A stretch of DNA of 64,000 nucleotides from the NCBI GenBank assembly GCA_008704415.1, contig VXIS01000011.1, positions 186,001-250,000 on the forward strand. Direction: 5' to 3'. How positions within the stretch are numbered: the first letter of the stretch is position 1; each line of letters starts with the position of its first letter. The notes beneath the pieces are model-generated. The model did no database searches, was not told where the DNA came from, and was given only the letters and a program-made list of their open reading frames with translations. Source of the stretch: Sphaerosporella brunnea. Taxonomy: Eukaryota; Ascomycota; Pezizomycetes; Pezizales; Pyronemataceae. Positions 30,904 through 42,978 of the stretch are shown piece by piece. Made by a program: the position numbers and the translations under genes.

Positions 30904-32562
30904 ATGTCGTTTTTAAAAAATCGATCACCACTACGGGCAAAAGACGACCAGGTCACGGACGCGTCGAAATTGACATTCCGGCAGAGTTTGTGGCCTTTGA
31001 GCTTGGTCACGATTTTATTCTTCCTTTGGGCAAGTCGACAGTTCAAAACCCATTCCTCTTTGACAAATACTAACAGCTGGGCCACAGGGTTTTGCATACG
31101 GTCTTCTGGATGTTCTCAACCGACACTTCCAGGTTTCACTCGATCTTACTCGCGCGCGATCATCGGGACTTCAGGCCTCCTATTTCGGGTATGAGTTCAT
31201 GAGCATGTGGAAGTAGAAAGATCTCAACTGACTATAACCACTAAAGGGCTTATCCCGTAGCCTCGCTGACCTTTGCCGCCTGGGTGCTGCGAAGGTATGG
31301 ATATAAGGCCACATTCATTCTTGGCCTGACACTATATGGAGTTGGTGTGAGTTTCCCAGGCTTATGTACCACCAAATATATTCCATCCTAACCAAGGAAA
31401 ACAGGCGTTGATGTTCTGGCCGTCTGCTACCAAGCGTTCTTTCGGAGTGAGTTACCACGTCGCTACCCGGTGCGGTGTATTCTGACCATGTAGGGCTTCT
31501 GCGGTGCGACCTTCATCATTGGATGCGGTCTTGGAACCCTAGAAACGGCTGCAAACCCCTACATTGCAAGTGAGAGACCCCCGCACGAAATCAGGCTGTC
31601 CCAGTACCAGTGCTAAGATTGCTTCAGTCTGCGGGCCTCCACAGTACTCCGAAATGCGCCTCAACGTTGCCCAAGCCGTGCAAGCAATCGGCTCAGTGGT
31701 TGCACCGGTGCTGGCATCCCACGTCTTTTTCGCCAATGTCAGCAACAACGATCTCTCCTCGGTACAATGGGTGTACCTAGCGATATCCTGCTTTGTTTTC
31801 CTGCTCGCCGTAGTCTTCTTCTTCTCCAACATCCCCGAAATCACCGACGCAGACATGGAGCGGCAGGCGGATGATGCCGGCGTCTTCGAGTCGAAACCTT
31901 TACGGAAGCAGTGGCTCCTTTGGGCTGCTGCGCTGAGCCAGTTCTGCTATGTCGGCTCCCAAGTCGCGATTGCGGGCTATTTCGTCAACTACGTCATCGA
32001 CGTGCGCAAAGGCACCAGTAACGCATCGGGTAGCAACTTCCTCGCGGTTGCTCAGGGGTGTTTCGCGGCTGGCCGTTTCGGCGGCGCATTAATGATGAAA
32101 TGGGTGAAGCCGCGGATCGTATTCCTCGGTTTCTTCACGGGTATCTTGGTCTTCAACGCGGCAGCTGTGGGCGCACGGCACAACGCCGGGCTGGCAATGC
32201 TCACGTTGGTGCTGTTTTTCGAGAGTATCTGTTTCCCGACCATCTTCACGCTGGGAATCAGAGGTCTGGGGAAACACACCAAGCGCGGATCTTCAATCAT
32301 TGTCGGCACGCTTATTGGTGGCGCCATCGTTCCGCCCATCTTAGGTGCTACCGCTGATGCCCTTAACGATACGGGCAGAGCGATGTTTGTGCCGCTCATT
32401 TTCTATTCTGTCGGGTACATCTTCCCACTTATTGTCAACTTCCACCCGCCGACGAAGCGGCTTATGGATGGGTTCCTGACGAATTCGGATGCGAAGGCTG
32501 AGGATGTTAAGAAGGATGTCGATCCGCCGACAGAGCTGGAGGAGATGGAGGAAGAGGCATAA
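30904..32562 (+). CDS. FucP-like MFS transporter, 459 aa, six exons
   Basis: Exons are 30904-31029, 31088-31188, 31247-31346, 31405-31446, 31494-31569 and 31628-32562, giving exactly 460 codons. The product has about twelve hydrophobic segments and the motifs of the L-fucose/glucose-galactose permease branch of the major facilitator superfamily: FFLWGFAYGLLDVLN in TM1, and FIIGCGLGTLETAANPYIA in TM4 with CGPPQYSEMRLNVAQA after it. This branch imports sugars with protons at the plasma membrane; the exact sugar cannot be read. The C-terminus is acidic (PPTELEEMEEEA). Intron 1 (31030-31087) has a GC donor, GCAAGT, with an excellent TACTAAC branch point. Four of the five introns are exactly 58 nt, the other 47 nt. 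The conserved WG-FAYG motif confirms removal of the GC-AG intron. Confidence 0.92.
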
Positions 32563-33119
32563 GACATTCCAGCGGAAATAGGCAGAGGGGGTCCCAGGAG
32601 ATGCGTGTACATATGAATTATTTGGCTTTTGCCCTTCAAAATCACGAAATTGACGTTCCAGCTGGATCGGCCGGTTGTCTCGATGTATGTTCTCAAGTCG
32701 AAATGCACGTATTTGTTCCATTCCACCCACCAGATTGTCCTGATGACAGTCAGCCGGCCTGAGCCCACTTTAGGGGTTTTTAAACCTGAGATATCAACGG
32801 CTTCGCGTTGTGGTCCCCTACACACAAGGTAAATAGAGTGGACAAGACCAGGCTTGTTTGTGATATCGACGGCCTCAAAAAGCGCCATATGTAGATTCCC
32901 AACTTTGTGCTCTGTCGTAAGTGGCTGGGTTGTGTTTTGGTGCCGGCCGGCTTGGAACATACCAGATCACTGCGAAAAAGAAGAATGCTTGAATCCAGGC
33001 AGGATTTCTATCATTTGGGAATGCGTGCAAAAAGCTTGCTTTTGGATTTATCCCCAGACGAGAGGGGTAAACATTGACGTCAACGCAACCTACCGACTAC
33101 CCCAGCCTCACCTCCATAA
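32563..33119. other. 3' flank of the transporter gene; no gene seen
   Basis: Mixed sequence with no supported frame, ending at the left terminal repeat of a MITE. Confidence 0.45.
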
Positions 33120-33473
33120 TACCGTACTATCCCGGTAATAACGCAATTGCATAGACGCCGAAGTATACTGACACGTACCGTTCAGCGGGCAGCGAAGCTG
33201 TGTGAGAGGCGGTCGGAAGCGACGTGCTTGGACAGTGCTCGACCAGTGGTGGCCAGTAAAACCTCAAACAGAGCGGGGAGATGGAGACCGCGGAGACAGC
33301 CTGAGCGCTCGCTCTTCCCCGTCTCCGCCTTGTCTCCAGCGTCTTCGTCGCATTGACGTCTTTTTGACTTTTCACCTCGCGTCTTCGCACTCCAGCTTCA
33401 CTGCCCGCTGAACGGTACGTGCCAGTATACTTCGGCGTCTGTGCAATTGCGTTATTACCGGGATAATACGGTA
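33120..33473. mobile_element. MITE with ~80-bp terminal inverted repeats and TA ends (Tc1/mariner-like)
   Basis: The left end TACCGTACTATCCCGGTAAT and the reverse complement of the right end TACCGTATTATCCCGGTAAT match, and the match continues for about 80 bp with few differences (through AACGCAATTGC, GACGCCGAAGTATACTG, ACGTACCGTTCAGCGGGCAG). Both outer borders read TA, consistent with the TA target duplication of Tc1/mariner/pogo elements. The 354-bp element has no coding capacity. Confidence 0.85.
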
Positions 33474-34884
33474 GCTCTCCTCAATGCCACTGCCGGGAGT
33501 CAACAACAGCGACAACCCATTCAGCAAAGACACACTTTGTATGCCTCACTGCGGCGAGCAGCGACAACCGCGACTACAGCTCGGACGCAGTTGTGGGAAC
33601 CTGCTCGCGCTTGATAGCCTCCAACGTGGAGGAGTCAGCGGAGCTCGAGTGTTAGCCCGGCCGTGGCCACCCGCACAACCTATATCTTGCTATGTACGCT
33701 CCGTCCTGGCGTTAGAGAGAGAAGAAAGAAACCGAATGCCGTCAGGCTGACAGGCTGTTCGATTTCGAGTGATCTGCGGTGAAGCCCGAGATTGCAATTC
33801 TACATGAGCGGCGCTTCGTAACGAGGGCTACAGCCAGCTCGCAATTTTCACGGTCGAAACAGCCAGTCCGGCTTTTCGTTCAGCTCAGTGCCGCCTCATG
33901 CAGTGGCTGGATACTGAGAGGGCATGGAGCAGTGCAGCCCGTTCGACGATTAAAATTTGTACAAGCTCACAAAGCTCACACATCATTCCATTCCGGTCTA
34001 GATCTGTATGCCGTTCTACACCCGAACGATGTTTACAAGACCTCCGAAGCGATATCCAGCGCAAAGACTGAAGCCTTGATGGACGAGATCTCGACAAGAG
34101 CTCCGCCAAGCCAGGCAGGATAAAAAGGAAATCGCCCACGGATACCACGCGCTCAAGAACGCTGCCAAGCACCGGGATCGCTATGGAGGATACCGTGAGA
34201 AGTTTACGAGACACGACTCAGGCCTTAGAGGCCGAGGGCAACCCCGAGCTCCTCGCAAAAGTCGAGGAACATAAGAAGCCGCGCAGGACTAAACTCGGCA
34301 CGCCGCACCATTGAAAGCGAGCGGTCTTCAAACAGGTTGAAGGTTTTACGGTCGCGAGTCAAGATCCCGAACATAAGTGACCACTTCTCGCCATTGTCTA
34401 TGGTTACTTGGTGGTCGACTAGGTCGTTGGGAGGAAAGTGCAGGCCATGGCGGTGCTGGGTTTTTATGGTGTTCTCCAGAGGCTTGTAGGGTCACAATGT
34501 AACCACTGTTATGTTTCTTGTGGTCTCGTATTGTGATGTGGTTGCGAATTGGCCACAAAAACAACCACTTGTGCTGCGGAAGTCTGGATAGAAGTGGGAG
34601 ACCGTAGCCTTAGGACGTCATGACTCGCGACGTCGAACGGTGTGTGTTCTGTGTTGTCAGAAAACCGCAAGTTTGCTTTCTTCTTTTCTTACACTGGGGG
34701 CCTTCCTGTCGCTCTATAGAAGGCCAATAGAACGGTGCTTTCGGGTTCTATTGGCAATACAACCGGGTGTCGATGTAGGCCGGATAGAAAAATAGAACGG
34801 CCCGATAAAAAGGGGGATACAACCCCCCCCCCCCCCTTTCTATCGAAGAGAGCTATCCAGCGTGATTAGAAAGGAGCAAAGTGC
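33474..34884. other. Repeat-rich spacer; no gene accepted
   Basis: Scraps of charged, protein-like frame occur near 34,040-34,230 (KEIAHGYHALKNAAKHRDRY) but are interrupted by stops. Near 34,720-34,800 short GTTCTATTGGC/GCCAATAGAAC motifs recur in both orientations, and similar motifs reappear at about 35,540-35,570 beyond the next element. Confidence 0.35.
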
Positions 34885-35428
34885 TCCAATGCCCGCCGAT
34901 TTGCTAGCGTGGGCAAATATACCCTCGAGGGGCCCAGATGTCCGCTGCGCCACACCAAAATACGCGAAGAGACAGCGCTCTACTATATAACGCATTTATT
35001 CGATCTACATAAATGCATCTACAAGCCATGGGACAGCGAAGGTTGTGCCCCCTCTTGCAGCGAGAGGAAGCAGCAAGTCGCGCTCTTTGTTCTTCAGCTG
35101 TGCCCTCGCGTACTCTTGAGGCGACTCATTCCGATTTTTTTGTACCGCATTGAGAATTTATGGAGACCGCTCATTGCTCAATCTTGCATCGCAGCCTTGA
35201 AGGCCTTAAAATCGACAAACTCCCCGCCCTCTGGCTTTGGCATCATGACCATAGGTAATACAGCTCGTGTTGCGCTGCGTCGGATGGTGATGCGTCAAGT
35301 GGTGATGGTATTTTGTCGGTGCGCAGTGGTAGTAAAAAAAAAAACAAAAAAACAAAGGTGTGGCGTAGCGGGCATCGTGCCCCCTCGAGGGTATGTTTGC
35401 CCACGCTAGCAAATCGGCGGGCATTGGA
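34885..35428. mobile_element. Inverted-repeat element, 544 bp, ~75-bp arms
   Basis: The left arm starts TCCAATGCCCGCCGATTTGC and the right arm, read in reverse complement, starts TCCAATGCCCGCCGATTTGC. The match extends through TAGCGTGGGCAAA, ACCCTCGAGGGG and CGCCACACC for about 75 bp. The interior has no recognisable protein; the 166-codon frame spanning it is mostly arm sequence and not credible. No target duplication is evident at the borders I chose, so the superfamily is open. A foldback/MITE origin is likely. Confidence 0.7.
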
Positions 35429-35671
35429 TCCGGGAGCCCAGAAACTTGGTCTGGCGCAGATTTTGTCCGCGAGCCGCAACCCCCCCGGCCGCCGACATCT
35501 CCTCTATGGAATTTGGAAAGTGACGGGAAGTACTTCTATTGGCGTTCTATTGCTATAGAACGGGGCCTTATAGTTAACAGCAAATTGGATTCGGCAAGAT
35601 TGCATTCGATCGCAAGCGAACTTCGCTAAATTTAGGGCTGTTTTGTCAGAGTTTGAAGTTTTTTTTTTTTT

Positions 35672-36449
35672 CCGGCCTTTATGCCCGGTACCCCCTCCAC
35701 ATAGCGAAATGTGCAGCGTACCCCCCGACTTTTTTTATGCCCCATACCCCGCCAGTTCGCCGCACCCAACGTGCCGATGCCCGCAACATGACCTACCGAT
35801 CCCCTACCTGCGCCGGCTTGCCTTTCCAGTGGCTTTTTCAACTCTTATTTCACCCGGCCACTGGCATAAAAGAGTTCACGCTGCACCCGTATCGATACAA
35901 TACACGGGATTTAAACAACAAGGAAAAAGAGAAGCTGGAACTTCTTGAACACCAGAACGCGATGTATATATGCGCCTCTTTGCATTTCATAGTTGTAGTG
36001 GGGGTAGAGCAGCTATGTACCTAGGTGGCACTCCATCCGGCATTTCGGAGCTTCCACTGTTATATACCTTGAAATCACTTGAGCTACCTTGCTTTTTTTT
36101 TTGCTCAATGGAGGCTCACACTGTCCAATAGGAACAGCAATATCTAGCGTTGGGAGTCTGGGTCAGCATTGAGAAAGGTGACCACGGAAAGCCATGCGCA
36201 AGGTTCAAGCGGCCGCAATGAAGTTTTGGTCATGGTGATGACGCACGAGGATGGAGGTTGGGGGAGGCTGAAGGTCGCGAATACCGACTTGATTGCGGCG
36301 TTATCGGAACGGTCACGGAATGATACTCATAAGGCCGGAGAGGTGCGGTTGGCAGGTGGGGGTGCGGCGAACGGGGCATAAAACAAAAAAGTCGGGGGTG
36401 CGCTGCACATTTCGCTATGTGGATTTGGGGGGTATGGGGGCATAAAAGC
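35672..36449. mobile_element. Inverted-repeat element, ~778 bp, ~95-bp arms
   Basis: The left arm (35672-35767) and the reverse complement of the right arm (about 36350-36449) share GGC-TTTATGCCC, CCACATAGCGAAATGTGCAG, ACCCCCCGACTTTTTT, TATGCCCC and TTCGCCGCACCC in the same order. The arms are built from repeated TTTATGCCCC and TACCCCC motifs. The interior (35,770-36,340) has a frame with protein-like composition (PYRYNTRDLNNKEKEKLELL) but no start, partner or family. A diverged relative lies at 51.0-51.6 kb. Confidence 0.7.
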
Positions 36450-38823
36450 CGATTTTGCTTTTTTTTTTTGTACATGAGCTATGGCGGGCCGTGAGGTTTT
36501 TTTCTTCTTCTTCTTTTTTTTTTTCTCTGCCCGAGTCGTTTGACTGTACGTAACGAACAGCCCATTGCCGAATCACCCCCCATTGTATTGCCTCTTGTAT
36601 TATCTACATTTCTCCAGGTTTACCGGTTAAGACTGAGGACAGACAAACTTCTTGATGTCAATACAGCGGCCGTCGATGTGTCCGAGTTGGTGGTATGAGC
36701 ACATAACTTCTGACAAGATAATCGTTTCCTATACAGCCGGCCCACTAAGAAACAACCATTGGTGTTTGTTTCTGGGCACAGGCTCCTCTGTTCGATATGG
36801 CTATTCGCTGGAAGCTGACTGTAGCTTCACCATATATCACTCGGTTGGAGGTTGGCGCTTCAGCGAGTGTTCTGACAACATCGGGTGACTTACGAAAAAG
36901 CGATACGTAGTACTGGGCGTTGAGATGATTGTCGCTCATGTGCTGCTGCTGGAAGTGGGTCGAGATCTTGGAGAGAAAGATGTCAGGGTTAGGGTCTCAT
37001 TCGGCAGTGTTTCATCGTTCAAACTTCGATCAATAGAAACATAAGCAATTATTTGGACTTGAAGTAGATCAGACCCGAGAACCTCGCAAGCAAGCAAAGC
37101 TCAGATGCGATGATGCAGCACGAGTTGTGGGGATGAAACCCAGCCCTCAAGCGCAATCCCAAGCAGCCCTAACCACAACTTCCCGCCCTCAAAATCAACG
37201 CAACACAAATTTCTGGCTCCAAGTCAAGGATGGCACACACCAACACCAGCGTGGCAGCGTCAGTCAGACACGCTCTCTCGGTACCAAACAAGGATGACAT
37301 CGGCCGTGAGCCGAATCGGCCTGGGATCTGAGCCGCCCGAAGTCACATGTCAAAGACAGTGCTCGTACTCGCACCGGGGGGGGGGGGGGGATGACTAAGT
37401 GTCCACGTGATCGCTGCTGTCGTCATTGACTCACTTGCAGCCGCGCGGATCAGAGCCGAAGGGATCACGTGCTGTTGGTTTACAACCCACAGGCTGTCCA
37501 GGACTTGCAGGCATTGATCGGCAGGGTTGGGGGTGTCAAGTTCAGTCGAAGTATTAATACTTCTGCGATACAGCATCCAGATGGGGGAGGGGTCCCTGGA
37601 GGATGACATCTGATTGACCCCTGAACACGGATCAGAAGGTGAGAGCCAGCAGCCCACCAACACCGCCAACAAATTTACCCCACCTCGCGCTAGAGGCAGA
37701 GGCAGGGCAGCAGGGGCGAGTGTTTCTCCTTCTGCTTTGACAGGAGAGACAGAGTAGAGGGTAGAGTAGAGAGTAGAGTAGAGCAGCGCAGAGCAGAGCA
37801 GAAAAGAGCAGAGTAGGGAGTCAGTGCGAGTGGGCCCCCCGCTTCCCACCCGTCCGTTCGGTTCGTTCACTCGACGTCCATCCACCACCCCTCCATGCCC
37901 TCCTGCCCCCGCCGCCACCAGCCAGGCACTGCCTCCACCTCCACACGCCACCTCCACCTGCTGCATCCCTCGCTTGCGAGAGAAACGGCCGAATCGTTCT
38001 CTACCGTTATCTCATCGACCACCTAGCGTCTCAAGCCAGGCATCCGCGTGCTTTCCTCGCGTTTCAACGTTAACGCCGCACACACCTCGCCTCCCATCAG
38101 CAGCAGCAACATCAGCGACAACCACTCAATCGCAGCACTCCAGCCTTGATTGCGGAGAGCACCCCACTCCCACAGTCGCTTCCATCCGCACAGGATACAA
38201 AAAACACATTCTCCCGGTTATTTTTTCATGGGACTGGCTCTCTTCTCGAAAGAACCTAATCACCGCTTAGCCGAAAACTGATAGTCACCATCCCTATCCA
38301 GCGACCAATCGTTCGTGGGCAGCAGCCAACACTACACTACACTACACCACCACCACCACCACCTCCCCCCCCCAATCGGCTGTCGTTCCCTCTCTCACCT
38401 ACCTACAACAACGCTTGCCTCCACATCGCGCCCTCCGGTTGGTACAAACTCCCCCCCCCCCCCCCCCCAAAAAAAAAAAAACCAACCAAACCACGAGCCT
38501 CCTCCCACTTGCTTCGTTTTCAATCGCGAGCCTCCTCGCAAAAAGTTTCTCGGTGCTCGCCCTCAACACGCACCACGCAGCACGCTTCCTGACGTCGGCC
38601 TTCAGACAACACATCCCATCGCGCGCCGACCTTCATACAGCCTCATCGCAGCTCCTTTGTCACGTCGCGGTCGCGGGCAACTGATTCGATAGCACGGGTG
38701 GAGGGCCTCGCGCCGATTCCTACCTCCCACTACCCCCTACCCAGCAGCGAAACTACATAAACCGGATCTCCCGCTTCGCCGCCTAAAAAAAAACAAAAAG
38801 CAAATAAATAGAGCGCTCTCGCG
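36450..38823. other. Intergenic and long promoter/leader of the RasGAP gene
   Basis: No gene is supported. From about 37,370 the sequence carries features of a fungal promoter/5' UTR: a G run (37,377-37,390), an AGAGTAGAG/GAGCAGAGCAG microsatellite (37,750-37,815), CT- and CACC-rich tracts and a C/A run (38,451-38,480). Confidence 0.45.
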
Positions 38824-41450
38824 ATGTCGGTCACAACAATGCTCGCCCCGTCAACAAGGAACTCGGCGGCGTCGTCGACGTCGTCGGGCTTTGTTCCCGT
38901 TTCGAGGCAGAACACAATCACCTCCTCGGAAGGTGCGCCACGGTCGGTCAGGGCGTCAAAGAGATACAGTGTGACGGCGCTGTACCTGTCAATGTCAGCG
39001 CAGGACAGAGACCTCGAGATTGAAGATGAATTGGCAAGAGGTTGGGCATCCGCGTCGTTGTTCCTACAGATCCTGACGTCCGTGCAGTACAAAAAACGCT
39101 CCGCGACCTCAAGTCGAAAATCTCCTCGCAATCGAAGAAGAACTTCGTCCTGGAGAAGGATGTGCGATATCTGGACTCGCGAATCGCGTTGCTAATCCAG
39201 AACCGCATGGCGTTGGAAGAAGTGAGCCCCTGGCGATAGCGAGCTGCGGTCTGGGCGGGCGGTGGTGCTGACAACCCGGTGCAGCAAAATGAAGTGGCCA
39301 GTCATTTCGACGAATCCAGCGAAATCGAAGGCGGCACGTTCCCCAACGACCAAAAGACCCAAGCCTACGGAAACCTCTTCTATCTCCTCCAATCCGAGCC
39401 CCGACATATCGCTGCACTTTGCCGATGCGTTTCGATGGCCGAGATCGACTCTCTGCTGCAGACCGTCATGTTCACCATCTACGGAAACCAGTATGAAAGC
39501 CGAGAGGAACACCTGTTGCTCACCATGTTCCAATCCGTGCTCTCGGCGCAGTTCGAGACAACCCCCGAATATTCGTCCCTGTTGCGAGCCAACACGCCGG
39601 TCTCACGAATGATGACCACTTACACCAGACGCGGACCCGGTCAGAGTTATCTAAAGGTTGTCCTGGCGAAACAGATTAATAATCTGATTGAACACAAGGA
39701 CCTCAACCTGGAGATCAACCCATTGAAGGTGTACGAGCAGATGATCAAGAACGTGGAGGAGGACACTGGCGCTCTGCCCGCGAACATGCCTCGGAGCGTT
39801 TCGGCTGAGCAGGCGGCGGAGAACGTGCAGGTGCAAGCCATCATCGAACCTCGACTAACCATGTTGATGGAGATTGCCAACACTTTCCTGGCGACCATCA
39901 TCGACAACCTGGATGAGACCCCCTATGGAATTCGATGGATCTGCAAACAGATTCGGAGCTTGACTAGAAGGAAATACCCCGATGCGAAGGATCACATCAT
40001 CTGCACTCTGATTGGTGGTTTCTTTTTCCTACGGTTCCTCAACCCAGCCATTGTCACTCCCCGGTCATATATGTTGATTGACAGTGTCCCATCAGAGCAC
40101 CCGAGGCGGACTTTGACCCTCATCGCCAAGATGCTACAGAATCTTGCCAACAAGCCCTCATATGCAAAGGAGCCGTACATGGCGCGATTAGCGCCGTTTG
40201 TCGCTAACAACAAAATGAGAATCAACAAATTCCTCAACGACCTTTGCGAAGTGGGAGACTTTTACGAGTCACTGGAGATGGACAACTATGTGGCGCTCTC
40301 TAAGAAGGATCTAGAGTTGAATATCACCTTGAACGAGGTGTATGCTACTCACGCATTACTAGAGAAGCACTCTGAAGAATTGGTAGGTCCTTTTCCCCCT
40401 CGTGCTGAGCGAGGCTGACGATTTGAAGTTGTCTGGAAGAGATACTCAGCATCTGCGGATACTTTTGGAGGAACTTGGAGCCGCGCCAGCTCAAGTCCCC
40501 CGGAAGGAGAACAGAGCGATCGACCTGCCTTTGTTCAGCCGATGGGAGGGCAACATCGACGATCTGTCTGCCGCTTTGGACATCACCCAGGAGGATGTCT
40601 ACTTTATGGAGGCCAAGTCGATTTTCGTTCAACTCTTGCGGACCCTCCCTGCCACGTCCGCGGCGGCCCGTCGACCTCTCAATCTCCGCAAGATTGGAGA
40701 TACCGCGACGACAATGAAGGATATGGGAATGTTCCGCAAGGGCATGCGCGGTCTCGAGCTCCTCAACCAGCTGCAAGAGATGGGCGTCATCACCGATCAG
40801 GACAACTTCCAGATCCTACGCGAGGAGATCGAGCAGGAGCTGGTCCACCTGGGCTCTCTTAAGGAGAAAGTCATGGAGGAAACCAAGAAGCTGGAAGAGG
40901 TGTACAAGACGATCCGCGACCACAACGCATACCTGGTCTCGCAGCTCGAGACCTACAAGTCGTACCTGCACAACGTCCGCAGTCAATCGGAGGGTAAACA
41001 GCGCAACGCTGGCAAGCAGCAGAAGCAGCAGGTGCTTGGTCCATACAAATTTACACACCAGCAGCTTGAGAAGGAGGGCGTTATCCAGAAGAGTAACGTC
41101 CCAGATAACAGGTGGGTGCCGAAACCATCGGTCGTTTCGACCGTTTCAAATCGCTAATCCCTGGTGCAGGCGTGCCAATATCTTCTTCAACATTACCTCG
41201 CCAATGCCAGGTACATTCGTAATTTCTTTACACTACAAGGGTATGTTCCTCGATCGTTGGATGGTGTTGGTGAAACTAACTCGATGCAGGCCGTAACCGG
41301 GGACTCCTGGAACTGGACTTGAAGCTGGATGATCTGTTAGAGATGCAACAAAACAACCATGACGAGCTGGACCTCGAATACGTCCAGTTTAATGTGCCGA
41401 AGGTGCTGGCACTCCTTAATAAAAGGTTCGCTCGGAAGAAGAATTGGTAG
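38824..41450 (+). CDS. Ras GTPase-activating protein of the Gap1/Sar1 type, 787 aa, six exons
   Basis: Exons 38824-39040, 39088-39221, 39285-40382, 40429-41111, 41170-41240 and 41290-41450 sum to 788 codons. The protein switches Ras off by accelerating GTP hydrolysis. A short coiled coil (residues about 73-115) precedes the RasGAP domain (about 140-440), which shows the arginine-finger segment [13 protein letters not shown] (R218) and the invariant [12 protein letters not shown]. The C-terminal third, with a coiled coil ([20 protein letters not shown]) and the strand [15 protein letters not shown], is the RasGAP_C domain found in IQGAPs and in S. pombe Gap1, which is of similar length (766 aa). 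There are no IQ or calponin domains, so this is the Gap1 type rather than an IQGAP. The first donor (AGAG|GTTGGG) is weak but restores the frame. The gene is convergent with Mis14. Confidence 0.93.
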
Positions 41451-42282
41451 TGCCTAGACTTTGAGCAGCGGATCGTTGGTTTTGGAGGTGGTGTTGGGTA
41501 ATACTCGTGTGTTGACGACGATACGAAGGTGGTGTGGTTTTCTTTTTTTGTATTCCTTCGTCGTGGACACTTGTTTGCGGCTTTCCTACCAATACCTTTT
41601 CTCTTTTTGCCGGTTTTTGCTTGGGGGAGTATGTCCATTTTTTGTTCACTTTTTTGTGTGGCCTTTGCTCATTTTGCTTTGCTTTGGGATTGGGATGCGT
41701 ATATGATATATTCACACCTTTTTTTTCTTTCTTTTTTTTTTTTTTTTTTTATTTGAACTTGATTCCGGGGGTTAATGCTGCACTAACTAGTACTTCTTCA
41801 CTTGCAATTGGGGATACCTCTGCTTTTTTGTTCATTTTTTTTTTTTTTTTTTCGTTTCTAATGCGGATGTGCTGGGGGTTGGTTGTTCATTGTTCGGTTG
41901 TATGGATACTTAGGATTGATGATAGGATTGGATTCCTATTTCTTTAGGTTTATCGCATCGTCATCGTCATTATCATTATCATCAGCAGGGGGGGGGGGGG
42001 GGGTTGAGGGTGTACGTGCTGCTTGCTTATCGACAGGCTGTTGCGCGCTGGACGCGGCGTTTGGGGGAGGGGGAGGGGAGGGGTGTAGATATTGTGATGG
42101 TTGGAACTGGAACTTGGAGTATATATATCAACGCGGTTTTTGGGGATTCGTGTGCGCGGCGAGATGGGTTGCGTCGTCTGATACAGCACACGACAGAGAA
42201 GCCTCATTTTTACAAAAAAAAAAAAAAAAATGAAAAAAAAAAATGATTTCCGCGTAGCAAAAGCCCAGGTATCATCATAAGA
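41451..42282. other. Convergent intergenic region between RasGAP and Mis14 genes
   Basis: It is T-rich with long T runs (41,733-41,750; 41,838-41,852), a G run (41,988-42,003) and an A run (42,214-42,230), as expected for two facing 3' UTRs. No gene is seen. Confidence 0.5.
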
Positions 42283-42978
42283 TCAAGTCTTCCTCCGGCT
42301 AACAACGACGTCAGCGGCCTCGGCAGCCCTCTCCAGCCTTCCGGCGGCCTCGGGCAACGCGGCCTTCAGCCTTTCCAAGCCCACCCTCGCCCTCCGCAGC
42401 TCGTGCTCAGCATCAGCATCCACGTCAGCAGCAGCAGCAGCACCACCACCACCACCACCCAAGGCGGCGGCGACGTCAAGGGCGTCGACCGAGCGCTCCC
42501 AGGCACGAACCAGGCGCACCTCTCTCCGATCCTCGTCGTCGAGCACGCGCGCGAAGCCGGCGGCCACGGCGGCGGGCACGTCGCGGCGCAGACGCGCGTT
42601 CTGCAGCGTGCGCGCCTCGATGCGTTCGTGCAGCCGCGTGATCTCGAGTTGCAGCGCCGCGTCGTACGGCTCGTATTCCTCGTCCGTCGTGGTGGCGGTG
42701 TACGCCGACAGTGCCTGCGCCGGCAGCCCGTTGATCGTGATGTTTGGCAGCGCCGCCGACACCGTCGCGTGCACGTAGTCGAGCACGAGCCGCCGCACCG
42801 CGTCCCGCTCGCTGCTGCTGCTGTCCGATGGTGCTGGTGGTGGTGGTAGCCGCTCGTTGAGCTTTTGCAGCGCCGCCGCCTCCAGCTTGTGCACGATGTG
42901 CCGCAGGTCCGCGGCGCTTTGCAGCTCGATTCTGCGGAAGTCTTTGTCGGCGTCGGTGCGGAAGGATGGTTCTTGCAT
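42283..42978 (-). CDS. mis14: Kinetochore protein Mis14/Nsl1 homolog, 231 aa
   Basis: A single exon runs from the ATG at 42978 (MQEPSFRTDADKDFRRIELQ) to 42283. An in-frame ATG 108 nt upstream would add a poly-Thr stretch and is less likely to be the start. The segment RRIELQSAADLRHIVHKL matches the N-terminal helix of Mis14, and NITINGLP followed by EEYEPYDAALQLEI matches the conserved centre. The C-terminal half is a helical coiled coil (LHERIEARTLQNARLRRDV). Mis14 is a subunit of the Mis12/MIND complex that links the inner kinetochore to the Ndc80 complex. The gene is GC-rich with an Ala/Gly insertion near residue 180, probably species-specific. Confidence 0.85.
   Translation of the reverse strand: MQEPSFRTDADKDFRRIELQSAADLRHIVHKLEAAALQKLNERLPPPPAPSDSSSSERDAVRRLVLDYVHATVSAALPNITINGLPAQALSAYTATTTDEEYEPYDAALQLEITRLHERIEARTLQNARLRRDVPAAVAAGFARVLDDEDRREVRLVRAWERSVDALDVAAALGGGGGGAAAAADVDADAEHELRRARVGLERLKAALPEAAGRLERAAEAADVVVSRRKT

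Noticed and set aside
34909..35409. 166-codon frame inside the 34.9-kb element
   Set aside because: Much of it is read through the inverted-repeat arms and the lysine run comes from a poly-A stretch; the composition is not protein-like.
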